Assembly (NCBI GenBank): GCA_020403045.1
Contig: JADBYK010000021.1
Location: 21,648 to 85,647 of the forward strand
Direction: 5' to 3'
Length of the DNA: 64,000 bases
Source: Cytophagales bacterium
GTDB lineage: Bacteria > Bacteroidota > Bacteroidia > Cytophagales > Cyclobacteriaceae
Shown here: piece by piece, positions 54,740 to 63,918 of the stretch
How the letters are laid out: the number at the start of each line of letters is the position of its first letter
How positions within the stretch are numbered: position 1 is the stretch's first letter
Made by a program: the position numbers and the translations under genes
Notes under the pieces: model-generated
Databases searched by the model: none
What the model was told of the DNA's origin: nothing
The model's input: only the letters and a program-made list of their open reading frames with translations

Positions 54740-57196
54740 ATGTTTAGAAATTTAGCATCACATCAGGCGCAGGAAGATTCCGAGGAGTTGATCCAGTTGA
54801 TCAATCCCGAGCAGGAAATGGATATCAAACCGGAAGACCTTCCTGAGGAACTTTCTATCCTTCCTATTAAAAACACTGTTTTGTTTCCAGGGGTGGTTAT
54901 TCCCATCACGGTTACTCGGCAAAAGTCTATTCGGCTGATTAAAAAAGCGTACCAGGGCAATCGCATCATCGGTGTTGTTGCTCAAAAAAATAAGTTAGCA
55001 GAGGAGCCCGGTATTGAAGATCTTTATCGGTTCGGCACTGTGGCGCGCATCATCAAAATGCTTGTGCTGCCTGACGGAAATACCACCATTATTATTCAAG
55101 GAAAGAACCGCTTTGCCATCCAAGAGTACGTGCAGGAGGAACCATTTCTTACCGCAAAGATAGAATTGCAGCAAGAGATGAAGTTGGATATGGAAAGCAA
55201 AGAGGTAAAGGCATTAATTCAATCATTGAAAGATGCTGCCTCGAAAATTCTAAAACTAAATCCTGAAATTCCGCAGGAAGCTCAGATTGCGTTGGACAAT
55301 ATGCAAAGCATGGCCTTTCTTGTTCACTTCTTAGCGTCCAATTTAAACGTTGACGTCACGGATAAGCAGAAAATCCTTGAGACAAACAATCTCATTGAAC
55401 GCGCTACACTTTTGTTACAGCACATGCTGAAAGAAATCCAGATGCTGGAGATCAAGCATGAGATTCAAAAGAAAGTACACACAGACATCGATCAACAGCA
55501 ACGCGATTATTTTTTGCGTCAACAGATAAAAGTATTGCAGGATGAATTGGGTTTTGATGGGCCCGATAAAGAGATTGAAAAATTACGCAAGCGAGGTGCT
55601 GAAAAAAAATGGCCTAAGGCAGCTGCAGAGCACTTTGCAAAAGAGCTTGATAAACTGCAACGTACAAACCCACAAGCTCCCGATTTCCCTATCGCTATGA
55701 ATTATGCGGAGTTCATGTTAGATATGCCATGGGATGAGTACACCTCTGATAACTTCGATCTAAAGAATGCCAAGAAGATTCTTGATAAAGATCACTTTGG
55801 ATTAGAAAAAGTAAAGAATCGCATTCTTGAATACCTGGCTGTTTTGAAATTAAAGCAGAACATGAAGGGTCCTATTCTGTGTTTGTATGGTCCGCCAGGC
55901 GTAGGTAAAACATCATTAGGAAAATCAATAGCCAAAGCACTCGGAAGAAACTACATCCGCATGTCGCTAGGCGGAGTACACGATGAAGCGGAGATTCGAG
56001 GGCATCGCAAAACATATATTGGTGCTATGCCAGGGAAAGTATTGGCTAACTTAAAGAAAGCAAAATCGTCCAACCCGGTTTTTGTATTAGATGAAATTGA
56101 TAAAGTTCGTTCAGAATTTCGAGGTGATCCTTCATCCGCATTGTTAGAGGTGTTAGATCCGGAGCAGAACAACGCATTCGGAGATAACTATCTGGAGGTT
56201 GAATACGATCTATCAAAAGTGCTTTTCATAGCAACGGCCAATTCATTAGACACCATTCAACCCGCTTTGCGCGATCGAATGGAGATTATCGAATTGACAG
56301 GCTATACTGTTGAAGAGAAATTGCAGATAGCCATAAAACATTTGGTGCCCAAACAACTGAAGGAACATGGCCTTGGTGTGACTGAGGCCAAGTTTGAGAA
56401 AGAGGCGCTATTGAAAGTAATCGAAAGCTATACGCGTGAGTCTGGGGTAAGGGGTTTAGAGCGGAAGATTGGTTCGGTGATTCGTAGCATTGCCAAGACC
56501 AAGGCGATGGATGAAGTTTTTGAAAAAGCAATCACTCCTGCTTATGTGGTAAAGACCCTCGGAGTAGAAATATTTGATGAGGAACTCTATCAAGGCAACG
56601 AAATTGCAGGAGTGGTAACGGGGTTGGCCTGGACACAAGTGGGTGGAGATATTTTATTTATTGAATCTAGTTTGAGTAGAGGTAAGGGAGCCTTAACAAT
56701 ATCTGGTCAGTTGGGAGATGTGATGAAAGAATCTGCGATGGCAGCCTTATCTTATTTGAAATCAAACGCTGAGTCTTTAGGGATTGATCATCGGGTATTT
56801 CAACAGTACGATTTACATATTCACGTGCCAGCCGGTGCTGTGCCAAAAGATGGCCCATCGGCAGGAATTACTATGTTGACATCATTGGCTTCGATTTTCA
56901 CTCAGCGCAAAGTGAAATCCAATCTGGCCATGACTGGCGAGATCACGCTTCGTGGAAAAGTGTTGCCAGTAGGTGGGATTAAAGAAAAAATATTGGCGGC
57001 CAAGCGCAGCGGCATCAAAGAGATTATTCTTAGTGCGAAAAACAAACGCGATATCAGCGAGATTGAAAAGCACTATGTCAAAGGATTGACCTTTCATTAT
57101 GTAGACTCCGTAGATGAAGTTTTGAAGATTGCACTTTTGAAAGATAAAGTTGAGAAGCCCACGAGTTTTATTCTTGAAAATCAAAAATCATATTAA
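54740..57196 (+). CDS. lon: ATP-dependent protease Lon
   Basis: 818 residues. The N-terminal Lon substrate domain (about 40-245) begins [25 protein letters not shown], then a coiled region. The AAA+ domain has Walker [10 protein letters not shown] near 384 and Walker [11 protein letters not shown]. The proteolytic domain holds catalytic Ser707 in PKDGPSAG and Lys about 750 in [14 protein letters not shown]. Lon degrades damaged and regulatory proteins in the cytoplasm. It is monocistronic; I see no recognisable heat-shock operator in its 140-base upstream spacer. Confidence 0.96.
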   Translation: MFRNLASHQAQEDSEELIQLINPEQEMDIKPEDLPEELSILPIKNTVLFPGVVIPITVTRQKSIRLIKKAYQGNRIIGVVAQKNKLAEEPGIEDLYRFGTVARIIKMLVLPDGNTTIIIQGKNRFAIQEYVQEEPFLTAKIELQQEMKLDMESKEVKALIQSLKDAASKILKLNPEIPQEAQIALDNMQSMAFLVHFLASNLNVDVTDKQKILETNNLIERATLLLQHMLKEIQMLEIKHEIQKKVHTDIDQQQRDYFLRQQIKVLQDELGFDGPDKEIEKLRKRGAEKKWPKAAAEHFAKELDKLQRTNPQAPDFPIAMNYAEFMLDMPWDEYTSDNFDLKNAKKILDKDHFGLEKVKNRILEYLAVLKLKQNMKGPILCLYGPPGVGKTSLGKSIAKALGRNYIRMSLGGVHDEAEIRGHRKTYIGAMPGKVLANLKKAKSSNPVFVLDEIDKVRSEFRGDPSSALLEVLDPEQNNAFGDNYLEVEYDLSKVLFIATANSLDTIQPALRDRMEIIELTGYTVEEKLQIAIKHLVPKQLKEHGLGVTEAKFEKEALLKVIESYTRESGVRGLERKIGSVIRSIAKTKAMDEVFEKAITPAYVVKTLGVEIFDEELYQGNEIAGVVTGLAWTQVGGDILFIESSLSRGKGALTISGQLGDVMKESAMAALSYLKSNAESLGIDHRVFQQYDLHIHVPAGAVPKDGPSAGITMLTSLASIFTQRKVKSNLAMTGEITLRGKVLPVGGIKEKILAAKRSGIKEIILSAKNKRDISEIEKHYVKGLTFHYVDSVDEVLKIALLKDKVEKPTSFILENQKSY

Positions 57197-57400
57197 AAAC
57201 ATCCTATTCGAGCACGATTCTCTTTCCATATTGCAAGTAAAGCCAGAGCAGAAAGACAAGGGCGATTTTTTCTTCAATCTAAAAACATTTTAAATACCCT
57301 CATCATAAAAAAAGAAATTCGAGGGCAAGGATATAAATATATCAGCAGTGACTACTATGAGACACAAGTGGTGAAAGTGGGGCATAATTTCAAGTTTTGA
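57197..57400 (+). pseudogene. Probable relic of an outer-membrane beta-barrel gene (C-terminal end)
   Basis: A frame open for 67 codons directly after lon, without a start codon, ends at TGA 57398-57400. The last part reads NILNTLIIKKEIRGQGYKYI then SSDYYETQVVKVGHNFKF. A 'N(V/L)LNT' turn followed by amphipathic strands and a terminal aromatic Phe is the classical end of TonB-dependent receptors and related barrels. No upstream domain remains, so it is a remnant. Identification rests on pattern, not alignment. Confidence 0.4.
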
Positions 57401-57492
57401 TTATAGAGAGATCGGAGGCCTTAAAAATAAATTTCGCCCAATATTGCATTTTATCTGGATTGTAATACATTTGTATTACAAATTGAATTTAT

Positions 57493-57741
57493 ATGCTAAA
57501 CGTCAGGCTTTCCGATGATGCAGAAAAAGAGCTTGCAAGATATTGCCATGACGAGGGCGTTTCTAAGTCCACAGTGGTAAAAGAGGCAATAGCGGCTTAC
57601 ATCGCTCAGAGGAAAAAGACGCGAAGTGCTTTCGAGGCAGGAGCTGATCTATTTGGGCAGGAAGGGAGCGGCACCACAGATGGCTCTGTTTCCTACAAGA
57701 AAAAATTGAAACAAAAGCTGCATGCAAAGTACGCTCGTTGA
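57493..57741 (+). CDS. Ribbon-helix-helix (CopG-type) antitoxin
   Basis: 82 residues. The N-terminal MLNVRLSDDAEKELARYCHD strand-helix and the second helix VSKSTVVKEAIAAYI make a RHH DNA-binding domain; the charged C-terminal tail (YKKKLKQKLHAKYAR) should wrap the toxin. The stop lies inside the start of the PIN-domain gene (20-base overlap), typical of antitoxin-toxin pairs. Antitoxins of this type repress their own promoter. Confidence 0.9.
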   Translation: MLNVRLSDDAEKELARYCHDEGVSKSTVVKEAIAAYIAQRKKTRSAFEAGADLFGQEGSGTTDGSVSYKKKLKQKLHAKYAR

Positions 57742-58132
57742 CGCGGGTCCGCTCATCGCGTTATTTGACAAGAGCGATAGCTACCACAAGCGAGCCGTGT
57801 CTTTTCTTAAACAAAGCCAAGGATTGTTGATTACCACATGGCCCGTGATTGCGGAAGTTTCGCACATGCTCGATTTTAGCACAAAAACCCAAATCAATTT
57901 TCTAAAATGGATTAACCGCGGAGGTCTTCAAATTTTTGATTTGGAATTTTACCACTTGATCCGAATGATTGAACTCAGTGAAAAATTTACTGATGTACCG
58001 ATGGACTTGGCAGACGCAACATTGATAGTCGCCTCAGAAGCTAAAGGGATCACCAAGATTGCCAGCATTGATTCGGATTTTTATGTCTATCGCGATATTC
58101 GGAACAAGTACTTGAAGAATGTTTTTATATAA
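57722..58132 (+). CDS. PIN-domain toxin (VapC-like ribonuclease)
   Basis: 136 residues. The PIN acidic site is visible: Asp in LVDAGPLIALFDKSD, Glu in PVIAEVSHML, and the Asp residues in MDLADATLIVASEAKG and ASIDSDFYVY. VapC-like toxins cleave tRNA or rRNA and are held in check by the antitoxin. It is translationally coupled to the RHH gene. Together they form a type II toxin-antitoxin module between lon and a DUF4143 ATPase. Confidence 0.92.
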   Translation: MQSTLVDAGPLIALFDKSDSYHKRAVSFLKQSQGLLITTWPVIAEVSHMLDFSTKTQINFLKWINRGGLQIFDLEFYHLIRMIELSEKFTDVPMDLADATLIVASEAKGITKIASIDSDFYVYRDIRNKYLKNVFI

Positions 58133-58142
58133 CACATTCTAT

Positions 58143-59312
58143 CTATTTCGTTAAGCGTTTTAGCGAACCAATCTCTCTCCAATTTGCCACCAATATTTTA
58201 TCGCTGCGCGTAAAGCTTTGTGGACCATCATATAAAAGTAGCCCTCCTTTTTGATCTGCATAGTCGTTCCACTTGTGCATGTTGGTCAGAAAATCTTCTC
58301 GGTAGGTTTGTCCTGATTTTATTTCCACCGGCAATAGTTTCTTTCCGCTCTCTATCAATAGATCGATTTCAACCCCTTTGTTATCTTTCCAATAAAAATA
58401 ATTCACTTGGCTACCTGAGTTGAATTTATTCTTAAAACATTCTGCAACTACATGGTTTTCAAACAATACCCCACGAAAGTGTGAGTTCACTACTTCGTTT
58501 TCGTTTTTGATCCCCAATAGAGAGCAAGCTAAGCCTGTATCGTAAAAATAGAGTTTGGGCGTTTTCACCAATCGCTTATTAAAGTTTTTATGATGGGGTT
58601 TCAGCAAAAAGACAACGTAGCTACTTTCTAAAATGCTCAACCAATTATTTACTGTACGCACATCTATTCCACACTCATTGGCCAGGGAGGCTGTATTTAG
58701 TTGCTGCCCAATTCGCCCCGCGCACAATTTCAAAAAACGTGTGAATACAATCGTGTCCGTAATATTTTTCAATTGCCGCACATCGCGCTCCACATATGTG
58801 CGGATGTAGGCAGGATACCACATGGAAGGATTGCGGTTGCGGTCGTAGATTTCTGGGTAGTAACCTCTCCACAGCAATTGATTGGTCGAAATATTTTTTA
58901 ATTTTAATTTCTCCAACTCGCTGTAACAAAAAGGCAATAAGTCGATATAGCCAATGCGACCTGCGAGTGTTTGTGATATGGACTTTTGCAATAAAAAATT
59001 ATTGCTGCCAGTTAGTATGAATAAGCCATCTTTTTTTGTGCTATCCAAGATCTTTTGTAAGTAACTAAACAAAGAAGGCACACGTTGCGCCTCGTCTATG
59101 ATAGCTCCATCTTTGAACCGAGCCAAGAAAGCACGGGGGTCATTTTCAACTTGTAGGCGCTCGTCTGGGTCTTCTAATGATACATAAGGCTTTTTAGGAA
59201 ATACATTTTTAGCCATCGTAGTTTTGCCGCTTTGGCGTGGGCCTACCACTGCCACTGAGCGAAACTCTTTTGCCAATAGGCGTAACCATTTTTCAGCGTT
59301 TCGGGATATCAT
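58143..59312 (-). CDS. AAA-type ATPase with DUF4143 domain
   Basis: 389 residues. Walker A GPRQSGKTTMAK near residues 24-34, Walker B DGAIIDEAQRV, sensor-like LTGSNNFLL. After residue 190 comes a winged-helix segment (LNTASLANECGIDVRTVNNWLSILESSYVVFLL) and the DUF4143 C-terminal part with VEIDLLIESGKKLLPVEIKSG, a restriction-endonuclease-like D...ExK signature. This family is abundant in accessory regions of Bacteroidota; its function is not known. It converges on the PIN toxin gene. Confidence 0.9.
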   Translation of the reverse strand: MISRNAEKWLRLLAKEFRSVAVVGPRQSGKTTMAKNVFPKKPYVSLEDPDERLQVENDPRAFLARFKDGAIIDEAQRVPSLFSYLQKILDSTKKDGLFILTGSNNFLLQKSISQTLAGRIGYIDLLPFCYSELEKLKLKNISTNQLLWRGYYPEIYDRNRNPSMWYPAYIRTYVERDVRQLKNITDTIVFTRFLKLCAGRIGQQLNTASLANECGIDVRTVNNWLSILESSYVVFLLKPHHKNFNKRLVKTPKLYFYDTGLACSLLGIKNENEVVNSHFRGVLFENHVVAECFKNKFNSGSQVNYFYWKDNKGVEIDLLIESGKKLLPVEIKSGQTYREDFLTNMHKWNDYADQKGGLLLYDGPQSFTRSDKILVANWREIGSLKRLTK

Positions 59313-59400
59313 TTTACATCGGCAAAAATTACGTTACTTGATGAAAATATTTTGTATTTCTGTAAAAATAGGCTTTTATACTTAAAAAAGCGATATTAAA

Positions 59401-59438
59401 TAGTACAAATCAATCATTCGAATGTCATATTTGTACTA
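59401..59438. promoter_or_regulatory. 38-bp concentric palindrome before hslU
   Basis: Outer arms TAGTACAAAT (59401-59410) and ATTTGTACTA (59429-59438) are perfect inverse repeats. An inner perfect palindrome CATTCGAATG (59415-59424) shares exactly the same centre (59419.5). Only two of 19 base pairs are broken in the whole element. It lies 89 bases upstream of the DUF4143 ATPase gene and 160 bases before hslU, which are divergent. Confidence 0.6.
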
Positions 59439-59597
59439 ATTCAGGTACAGATATTTTGCTGCTTCTTAATCTATACCATTTTCATCCGAATGATACTAAG
59501 GTATGAAATTTAATGGTTATAGGCTTTGTAAATCAAGTTCGAATTAATTTTTCCATTAATACGAGACATTATACCTTTACAGCTTATCAGGGAAAAA

Positions 59598-60992
59598 ATG
59601 GAAAAAATTCGAGGATTGACCCCACAGGAGATCGTTAAGGAGCTAGATAAGTACATCATCGGACAACACGATGCCAAAAGAAATGTGGCCATCGCGCTGC
59701 GTAATCGCTGGAGGCGGATGAATGTGAAATCCGATATTAAGGATGACATCATCCCCAATAACATCTTGATGATTGGTGCAACTGGGGTGGGCAAAACAGA
59801 AATAGCCCGTAGGTTGGCAAAAATTGCAGACGCTCCATTTGTAAAAGTGGAAGCATCAAAATTTACCGAAGTAGGTTACGTGGGTCGCGATGTAGAAAGC
59901 ATGGTGCGCGATTTGGTAGAGCAGTCAGTAAATATGGTGAAGACGCGTAAGAAGGAAGAGGTAAAAGAGAAAGCGGCTGCCACCGTGGAAGAAATCATTT
60001 TAGATGCGTTCATACCCCCTATGAGAAAATCAGCAGGTTTTCAAATGCCGAATGGTGATACCGAAGAAGTTCCTTCATCGGATGTCGAACTCAATGAACG
60101 TACCCGTAATTTGTTTCGCGAGAAAATTAAGAACGGAGAACTAGAGGATCGTAAAATAGAAATCGATATCAAGCAAAGTGGCGCACCGGGTGTTGGTATG
60201 ATTGGCGCAGGCATGATGGATGAGGCATCGATGATGAACATACAGGAAATGATAAATGGCATGATGCCCAAAAAAGCAAGAAAGAGAAAGGTCACCGTTT
60301 CTGAGGCACGCAAGATTTTATTGGAAGAAGAAGCTTCTAAACTAATCGACATGGATGAGGTGAAAGAAGAAGCCATTCGAAAAGCCGAAAATGCGGGGAT
60401 TGTATTCATCGATGAGATTGACAAGATCGCCTCGGGCGGTGGTCGTAAGGGAGGCAGTGGCCCGGATGTAAGCAGGGAAGGAGTTCAACGCGATCTTTTG
60501 CCTATCGTGGAGGGAAGTACTGTGAATACAAAACATGGCGTGATTAAGACGGATCATGTGTTATTTATTGCAGCCGGTGCCTTTCACATTTCAAAACCTT
60601 CCGATTTGATACCCGAGTTGCAAGGACGATTCCCCATTCGCGTAGAACTGAATAGTTTGAACAAAAGCGATTTCATTCGAATATTAACGGAACCAAAGAA
60701 CGCTTTGACCAAGCAGTATGAAGCCCTATTCACTACCGAAGGAATCACTGTCACGTTTGATGAGGAAGCCATTGATGAGATTGCTCAAACTGCATTTGAC
60801 GTTAATGCCGAAATCGAAAACATTGGAGCGCGCAGATTGCAAACAGTGATGAGTAAACTTTTGAATGAATTCTTGTTCGATGTACCGGATAAAATAAAAC
60901 CTCCTGCAGAAATTGTCGTGACCAGAGATATGGTGAAACAAAAGCTAAGTGGACTGATCAAGAATAGAGATTTAAGCGAGTATATTTTGTAA
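59598..60992 (+). CDS. hslU: HslU, ATPase subunit of the HslUV protease
   Basis: 464 residues. It starts MEKIRGLTPQEIVKELDKYIIGQ, the normal HslU N-terminus. Walker A GATGVGKTEIARRL near residue 60, pore motif GYVGRDVESMVRDL, intermediate domain about 110-270, Walker B GIVFIDEIDKIA, and the C-terminal LSEYIL that docks into HslV. It unfolds substrates for the threonine peptidase HslV. The hslV gene is not adjacent in this window, whereas in many bacteria it lies just upstream. Confidence 0.96.
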   Translation: MEKIRGLTPQEIVKELDKYIIGQHDAKRNVAIALRNRWRRMNVKSDIKDDIIPNNILMIGATGVGKTEIARRLAKIADAPFVKVEASKFTEVGYVGRDVESMVRDLVEQSVNMVKTRKKEEVKEKAAATVEEIILDAFIPPMRKSAGFQMPNGDTEEVPSSDVELNERTRNLFREKIKNGELEDRKIEIDIKQSGAPGVGMIGAGMMDEASMMNIQEMINGMMPKKARKRKVTVSEARKILLEEEASKLIDMDEVKEEAIRKAENAGIVFIDEIDKIASGGGRKGGSGPDVSREGVQRDLLPIVEGSTVNTKHGVIKTDHVLFIAAGAFHISKPSDLIPELQGRFPIRVELNSLNKSDFIRILTEPKNALTKQYEALFTTEGITVTFDEEAIDEIAQTAFDVNAEIENIGARRLQTVMSKLLNEFLFDVPDKIKPPAEIVVTRDMVKQKLSGLIKNRDLSEYIL

Positions 60993-61012
60993 CTTGTATT
61001 CTTCGATTAACA

Positions 61013-62044
61013 ATGAAGAAACAATTACTTTACCTATTAGTAATACTACTCTCATTGCCCGCGCTGGCGCAAAAGAAAGATTCTCTTCGGGCCATTTACG
61101 TTGAACGCTTTCCCGATCATTTTTTTATTTGGCCGATCGCCAAGACGCGAACAAGCACATTCGAGATCCAGAATAGACCCGGGGGAAACGAGAAGTTAAC
61201 CTATCGCCCAAACAACTCAGTTGGGATGGGCTTCGGGATGTATGTATTTGAAATCGGCTTTGAGTTGGTTTTTGCTGTGCCGATTGATGAGAAAAAGAAA
61301 AGTCTGTATGGTGAGTCAAAGGCAAATGATTTACAATTGAATGTGTTGGGCAAAAACTGGGGCGTAGATCTTTTCACCCAAACGTATCGAGGCTTCTATC
61401 GGGAAGATGCCAGACGAGGTGTGCCGGCAGATATGCCTTTTCCGCAGCGCCCTGATATCCGGATAGGCAATACGGGTATTAATGGGATCTATGCATTTAA
61501 TAAGAATAAGTTTTCCTTGCGTTCGTCTTATAATTTTTCTGAGCGGCAATTGAGAAGTAGTGGCTCTTTCTTGTTGTCTGGGACGCTCAATTTTTTTGAT
61601 CTAAAGGCAGACTCAGCGGTGTATGGTCCTTTCTATGAAGCTATTTTTGGCGCCAAGGGAAATTTTTCGGAGATCACCAGCACGACCTTTAGCGTAGCCC
61701 CAGGCTATTCCTACAATCTGGTTTTAGGGAAGCGGTTTTTTATCAACGCATCTCTTTCGGTAGGACCCGCACAACATTGGATTTCGTATCAAGGCGTTAA
61801 TGGAAAAACAGATAATCAGACACTGAATACGTTTGCCGATTTTAGAGTGGGCATTGGGTACAATAGCAAACGTTTCTTTGCAGGTACCAGCTATGTGCAG
61901 CAGTCTAGGAGTATCCGGTTTGAAGACATTGTTTTTACTAGTTCAAGCGCCACTGTTAAGCTGTTAGTTGGCTATCGTTTTAAAGAGCAAGGTTTTTTGA
62001 AATGGCGAGTTGGTGATCTACCTCAACTAATTTTTAACAAATGA
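61013..62044 (+). CDS. DUF4421 secreted/outer-membrane protein
   Basis: 343 residues. Signal peptide (LLYLLVILLSLPALAQ). The rest is rich in alternating aromatic strands (FPDHFFIWPIAK, NNSVGMGFGMYVFEIGFELVF, FFINASLSVGPAQHW, FADFRVGIGYNSKRFFAGTSYV), as in an outer-membrane beta barrel, and matches the plan of DUF4421 family members in Bacteroidota. Function unknown. It begins 20 bases after hslU. Confidence 0.87.
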   Translation: MKKQLLYLLVILLSLPALAQKKDSLRAIYVERFPDHFFIWPIAKTRTSTFEIQNRPGGNEKLTYRPNNSVGMGFGMYVFEIGFELVFAVPIDEKKKSLYGESKANDLQLNVLGKNWGVDLFTQTYRGFYREDARRGVPADMPFPQRPDIRIGNTGINGIYAFNKNKFSLRSSYNFSERQLRSSGSFLLSGTLNFFDLKADSAVYGPFYEAIFGAKGNFSEITSTTFSVAPGYSYNLVLGKRFFINASLSVGPAQHWISYQGVNGKTDNQTLNTFADFRVGIGYNSKRFFAGTSYVQQSRSIRFEDIVFTSSSATVKLLVGYRFKEQGFLKWRVGDLPQLIFNK

Positions 62045-62115
62045 ACAGCCTTAACATTTGAGTTGAGTAATTTGTTTTACCGATATCACGTTTAGAATCT
62101 TTTTACTGCTGACCA

Positions 62116-62784
62116 ATGCTATCTAAAAATCTGTTTTGGGTTAAAAAATATGGTTTCATCTGGCTGCTGGTTATTGTTGCTGCAGTTATTGTTGCCACTC
62201 AGTTTTCCTCAGGCGAGTCAATAGTTCATGTGCTCTTTATCCGCACCGGCTTTTATTTCATCATGATCATCGGTATTGCCGCATCCACACTTTCACTAAC
62301 TCTCAGGAGGATAGGATATGGGGTAGCGGCTATTTTACTTTTGCTCGCCATTGCACTTGTGGTTTTCTCTAGCCGAACCTTTCAAGTCGTGTATCTTTTG
62401 GCAACAGCGGTTTATCTGATTATTGTTCTGGTTGTCATCTTTGCAACTATCTTCGATGGTAACCGAATGACACCGAACAAGATCATTGGAGGTGTTGCCA
62501 CCTATTTATTGCTAGCGCAAATATGGACTGCGCTATACATGGCTGTGGACTTAATAAACCCGAACGCTTTTCTATTGGGAGGAAAACCAATCGTTGAAGA
62601 TGCAATGGAACACCTTTCCTACTTTAGTTTTATTACCCTTTCCACCACAGGGTACGGAGATGTAACAGCCATTGGGCCGATGGCAAGAACGTTGGTGATT
62701 TTCGAAGCGTTGATTGGCCAACTATTTCCAGCAATTTTTATTGCCAAATTGGTGAATGCACACAAAGGACATTCGAAATATTGA
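62116..62784 (+). CDS. Two-pore-segment potassium channel family protein
   Basis: 222 residues with six membrane helices. The selectivity filter TTGYGD (near residues 177-182) sits between the last two helices, in FITLSTTGYGDVTAIGPMARTLVIFEALIGQLFPAIFIAKL. Four helices precede the pore segment without an obvious voltage-sensor arginine pattern. Such channels pass K+ along its gradient; gating is unknown. No RCK domain is fused or adjacent. Confidence 0.9.
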   Translation: MLSKNLFWVKKYGFIWLLVIVAAVIVATQFSSGESIVHVLFIRTGFYFIMIIGIAASTLSLTLRRIGYGVAAILLLLAIALVVFSSRTFQVVYLLATAVYLIIVLVVIFATIFDGNRMTPNKIIGGVATYLLLAQIWTALYMAVDLINPNAFLLGGKPIVEDAMEHLSYFSFITLSTTGYGDVTAIGPMARTLVIFEALIGQLFPAIFIAKLVNAHKGHSKY

Positions 62785-62990
62785 AACGCTAACTGGAATA
62801 ATTGTTTAAAGTCTTGTGTAAAACCTTTGCAACTAAATCGTATCGGTATCATTTAGGCAGCAGACTATTCGGTTCAGGATTTTCAGTTCCACGATGTTAA
62901 CTCCGCATCAATTTTTGTTGAATAATGATCTTGACTTTATTATTTATTGTTAAACAATGATCTTCCTACTATTGTTACCATTACAAAAAA

Positions 62991-63006
62991 TTGGAAATGT
63001 TTCCAA
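62991..63006. promoter_or_regulatory. Palindrome TTGGAAA-TG-TTTCCAA
   Basis: Seven-base perfect arms with a 2-base spacer, 33 bases before the ATG at 63039. TAATTTTC (63015-63022) further on resembles a -7 box and TTG 62991-62993 could be a -33 at 21 bases. If so the palindrome overlaps the promoter, as a repressor site would. Confidence 0.45.
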
Positions 63007-63038
63007 AAATGTTTTAATTTTCACGCAATACTCGTACC

Positions 63039-63857
63039 ATGAAAAACAAATCTCTTCTTTTTACATCCTTTGCAATAATATTAATAACCTCAATTGCTCA
63101 GCTTAGTCTAGCCCAAACAGCGGCTGCGGATAAATTAGTTATGTTGAGTGGTGAAGAAAAAATAGGTCAAGTCACTGAGGTAGGCGACACGTTTGTCAAA
63201 TTTATTCATAAGGGAGAGACGTTAAACTATTCGTTTAAAAAATCGGACATCAACAAGATTCAGTTTGCCAGCGGCCGGATTGAGTTTTTCACTCAGTCAC
63301 CTAAAGAGGGCAAGGATTCTTTAAGAACGGGCATGCAAGATCACCATAATGTGGTTGCGATACTACCATTTTCTTACATCGGCAGTGGTGGAAGTCGCGA
63401 TGAGAAAATGTCAGTGAAGGCGCAAGGGGATTGTTTCAATATCCTTAAGAAGGAATCGGCTCAATTGATTGTGCAAGATCCCATTACCACGAATGCGTTG
63501 CTGATTAAAGGAGGGATAAGCGAATCTAATATTGTAGGGTTTACACCCAACGATCTTGCTCAACTACTTGGAGCGGAGTACATCATCTATTGCACGGTTA
63601 CCATCAATCAACGCGGGTCGACTACGACAGGCACGAACTACTTTAATACAAAAAACAATGGAAACCGAGCCTCTGGATTTGGTGTGGGCTCATCTAGCTC
63701 AACCGCTAATTTCAGTACCAATGTTGATATGAAAATATATACAGATCAAGGACAGAATGTATTTGCGCAGTCCCACAATTCCTTCTGGCCTAACGAAAAT
63801 GCGTACGAAACCACGTTGAAATATTTAATCAAACGCACACCTCTTCATCGCAAATAA
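63039..63857 (+). CDS. Secreted protein of unknown function
   Basis: 272 residues. Signal peptide (SLLFTSFAIILITSIAQLSLAQ). Residues about 30-75 read KLVMLSGEEKIGQVTEVGDTFVKFIHKGETLNYSFKKSDINKIQFASGR, a small beta domain found in several Bacteroidota secreted proteins. The second half has VVAILPFSYIGSGGSRDEKMSVKAQGDCFNILKKE and LAQLLGAEYIIYCTVTINQRG, the pattern of proteins that build a lipoprotein or curli-like CsgG/TolB fold, where 'ILPF' starts the first strand. Ends in a low-complexity Gly/Ser/Thr stretch and MKIYTDQGQNVFAQSH. Family not named with confidence. Confidence 0.65.
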   Translation: MKNKSLLFTSFAIILITSIAQLSLAQTAAADKLVMLSGEEKIGQVTEVGDTFVKFIHKGETLNYSFKKSDINKIQFASGRIEFFTQSPKEGKDSLRTGMQDHHNVVAILPFSYIGSGGSRDEKMSVKAQGDCFNILKKESAQLIVQDPITTNALLIKGGISESNIVGFTPNDLAQLLGAEYIIYCTVTINQRGSTTTGTNYFNTKNNGNRASGFGVGSSSSTANFSTNVDMKIYTDQGQNVFAQSHNSFWPNENAYETTLKYLIKRTPLHRK

Positions 63858-63918
63858 TCTAAACAAAATAATCTAAATAGTCGTCCCTTAAAAACTCATT
63901 TTGAGTAGAGGTTGATTT

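Noticed and set aside
59401..59438. Palindrome as a transcription terminator
   Set aside because: No T tract on either strand and it lies between the starts of divergent genes.
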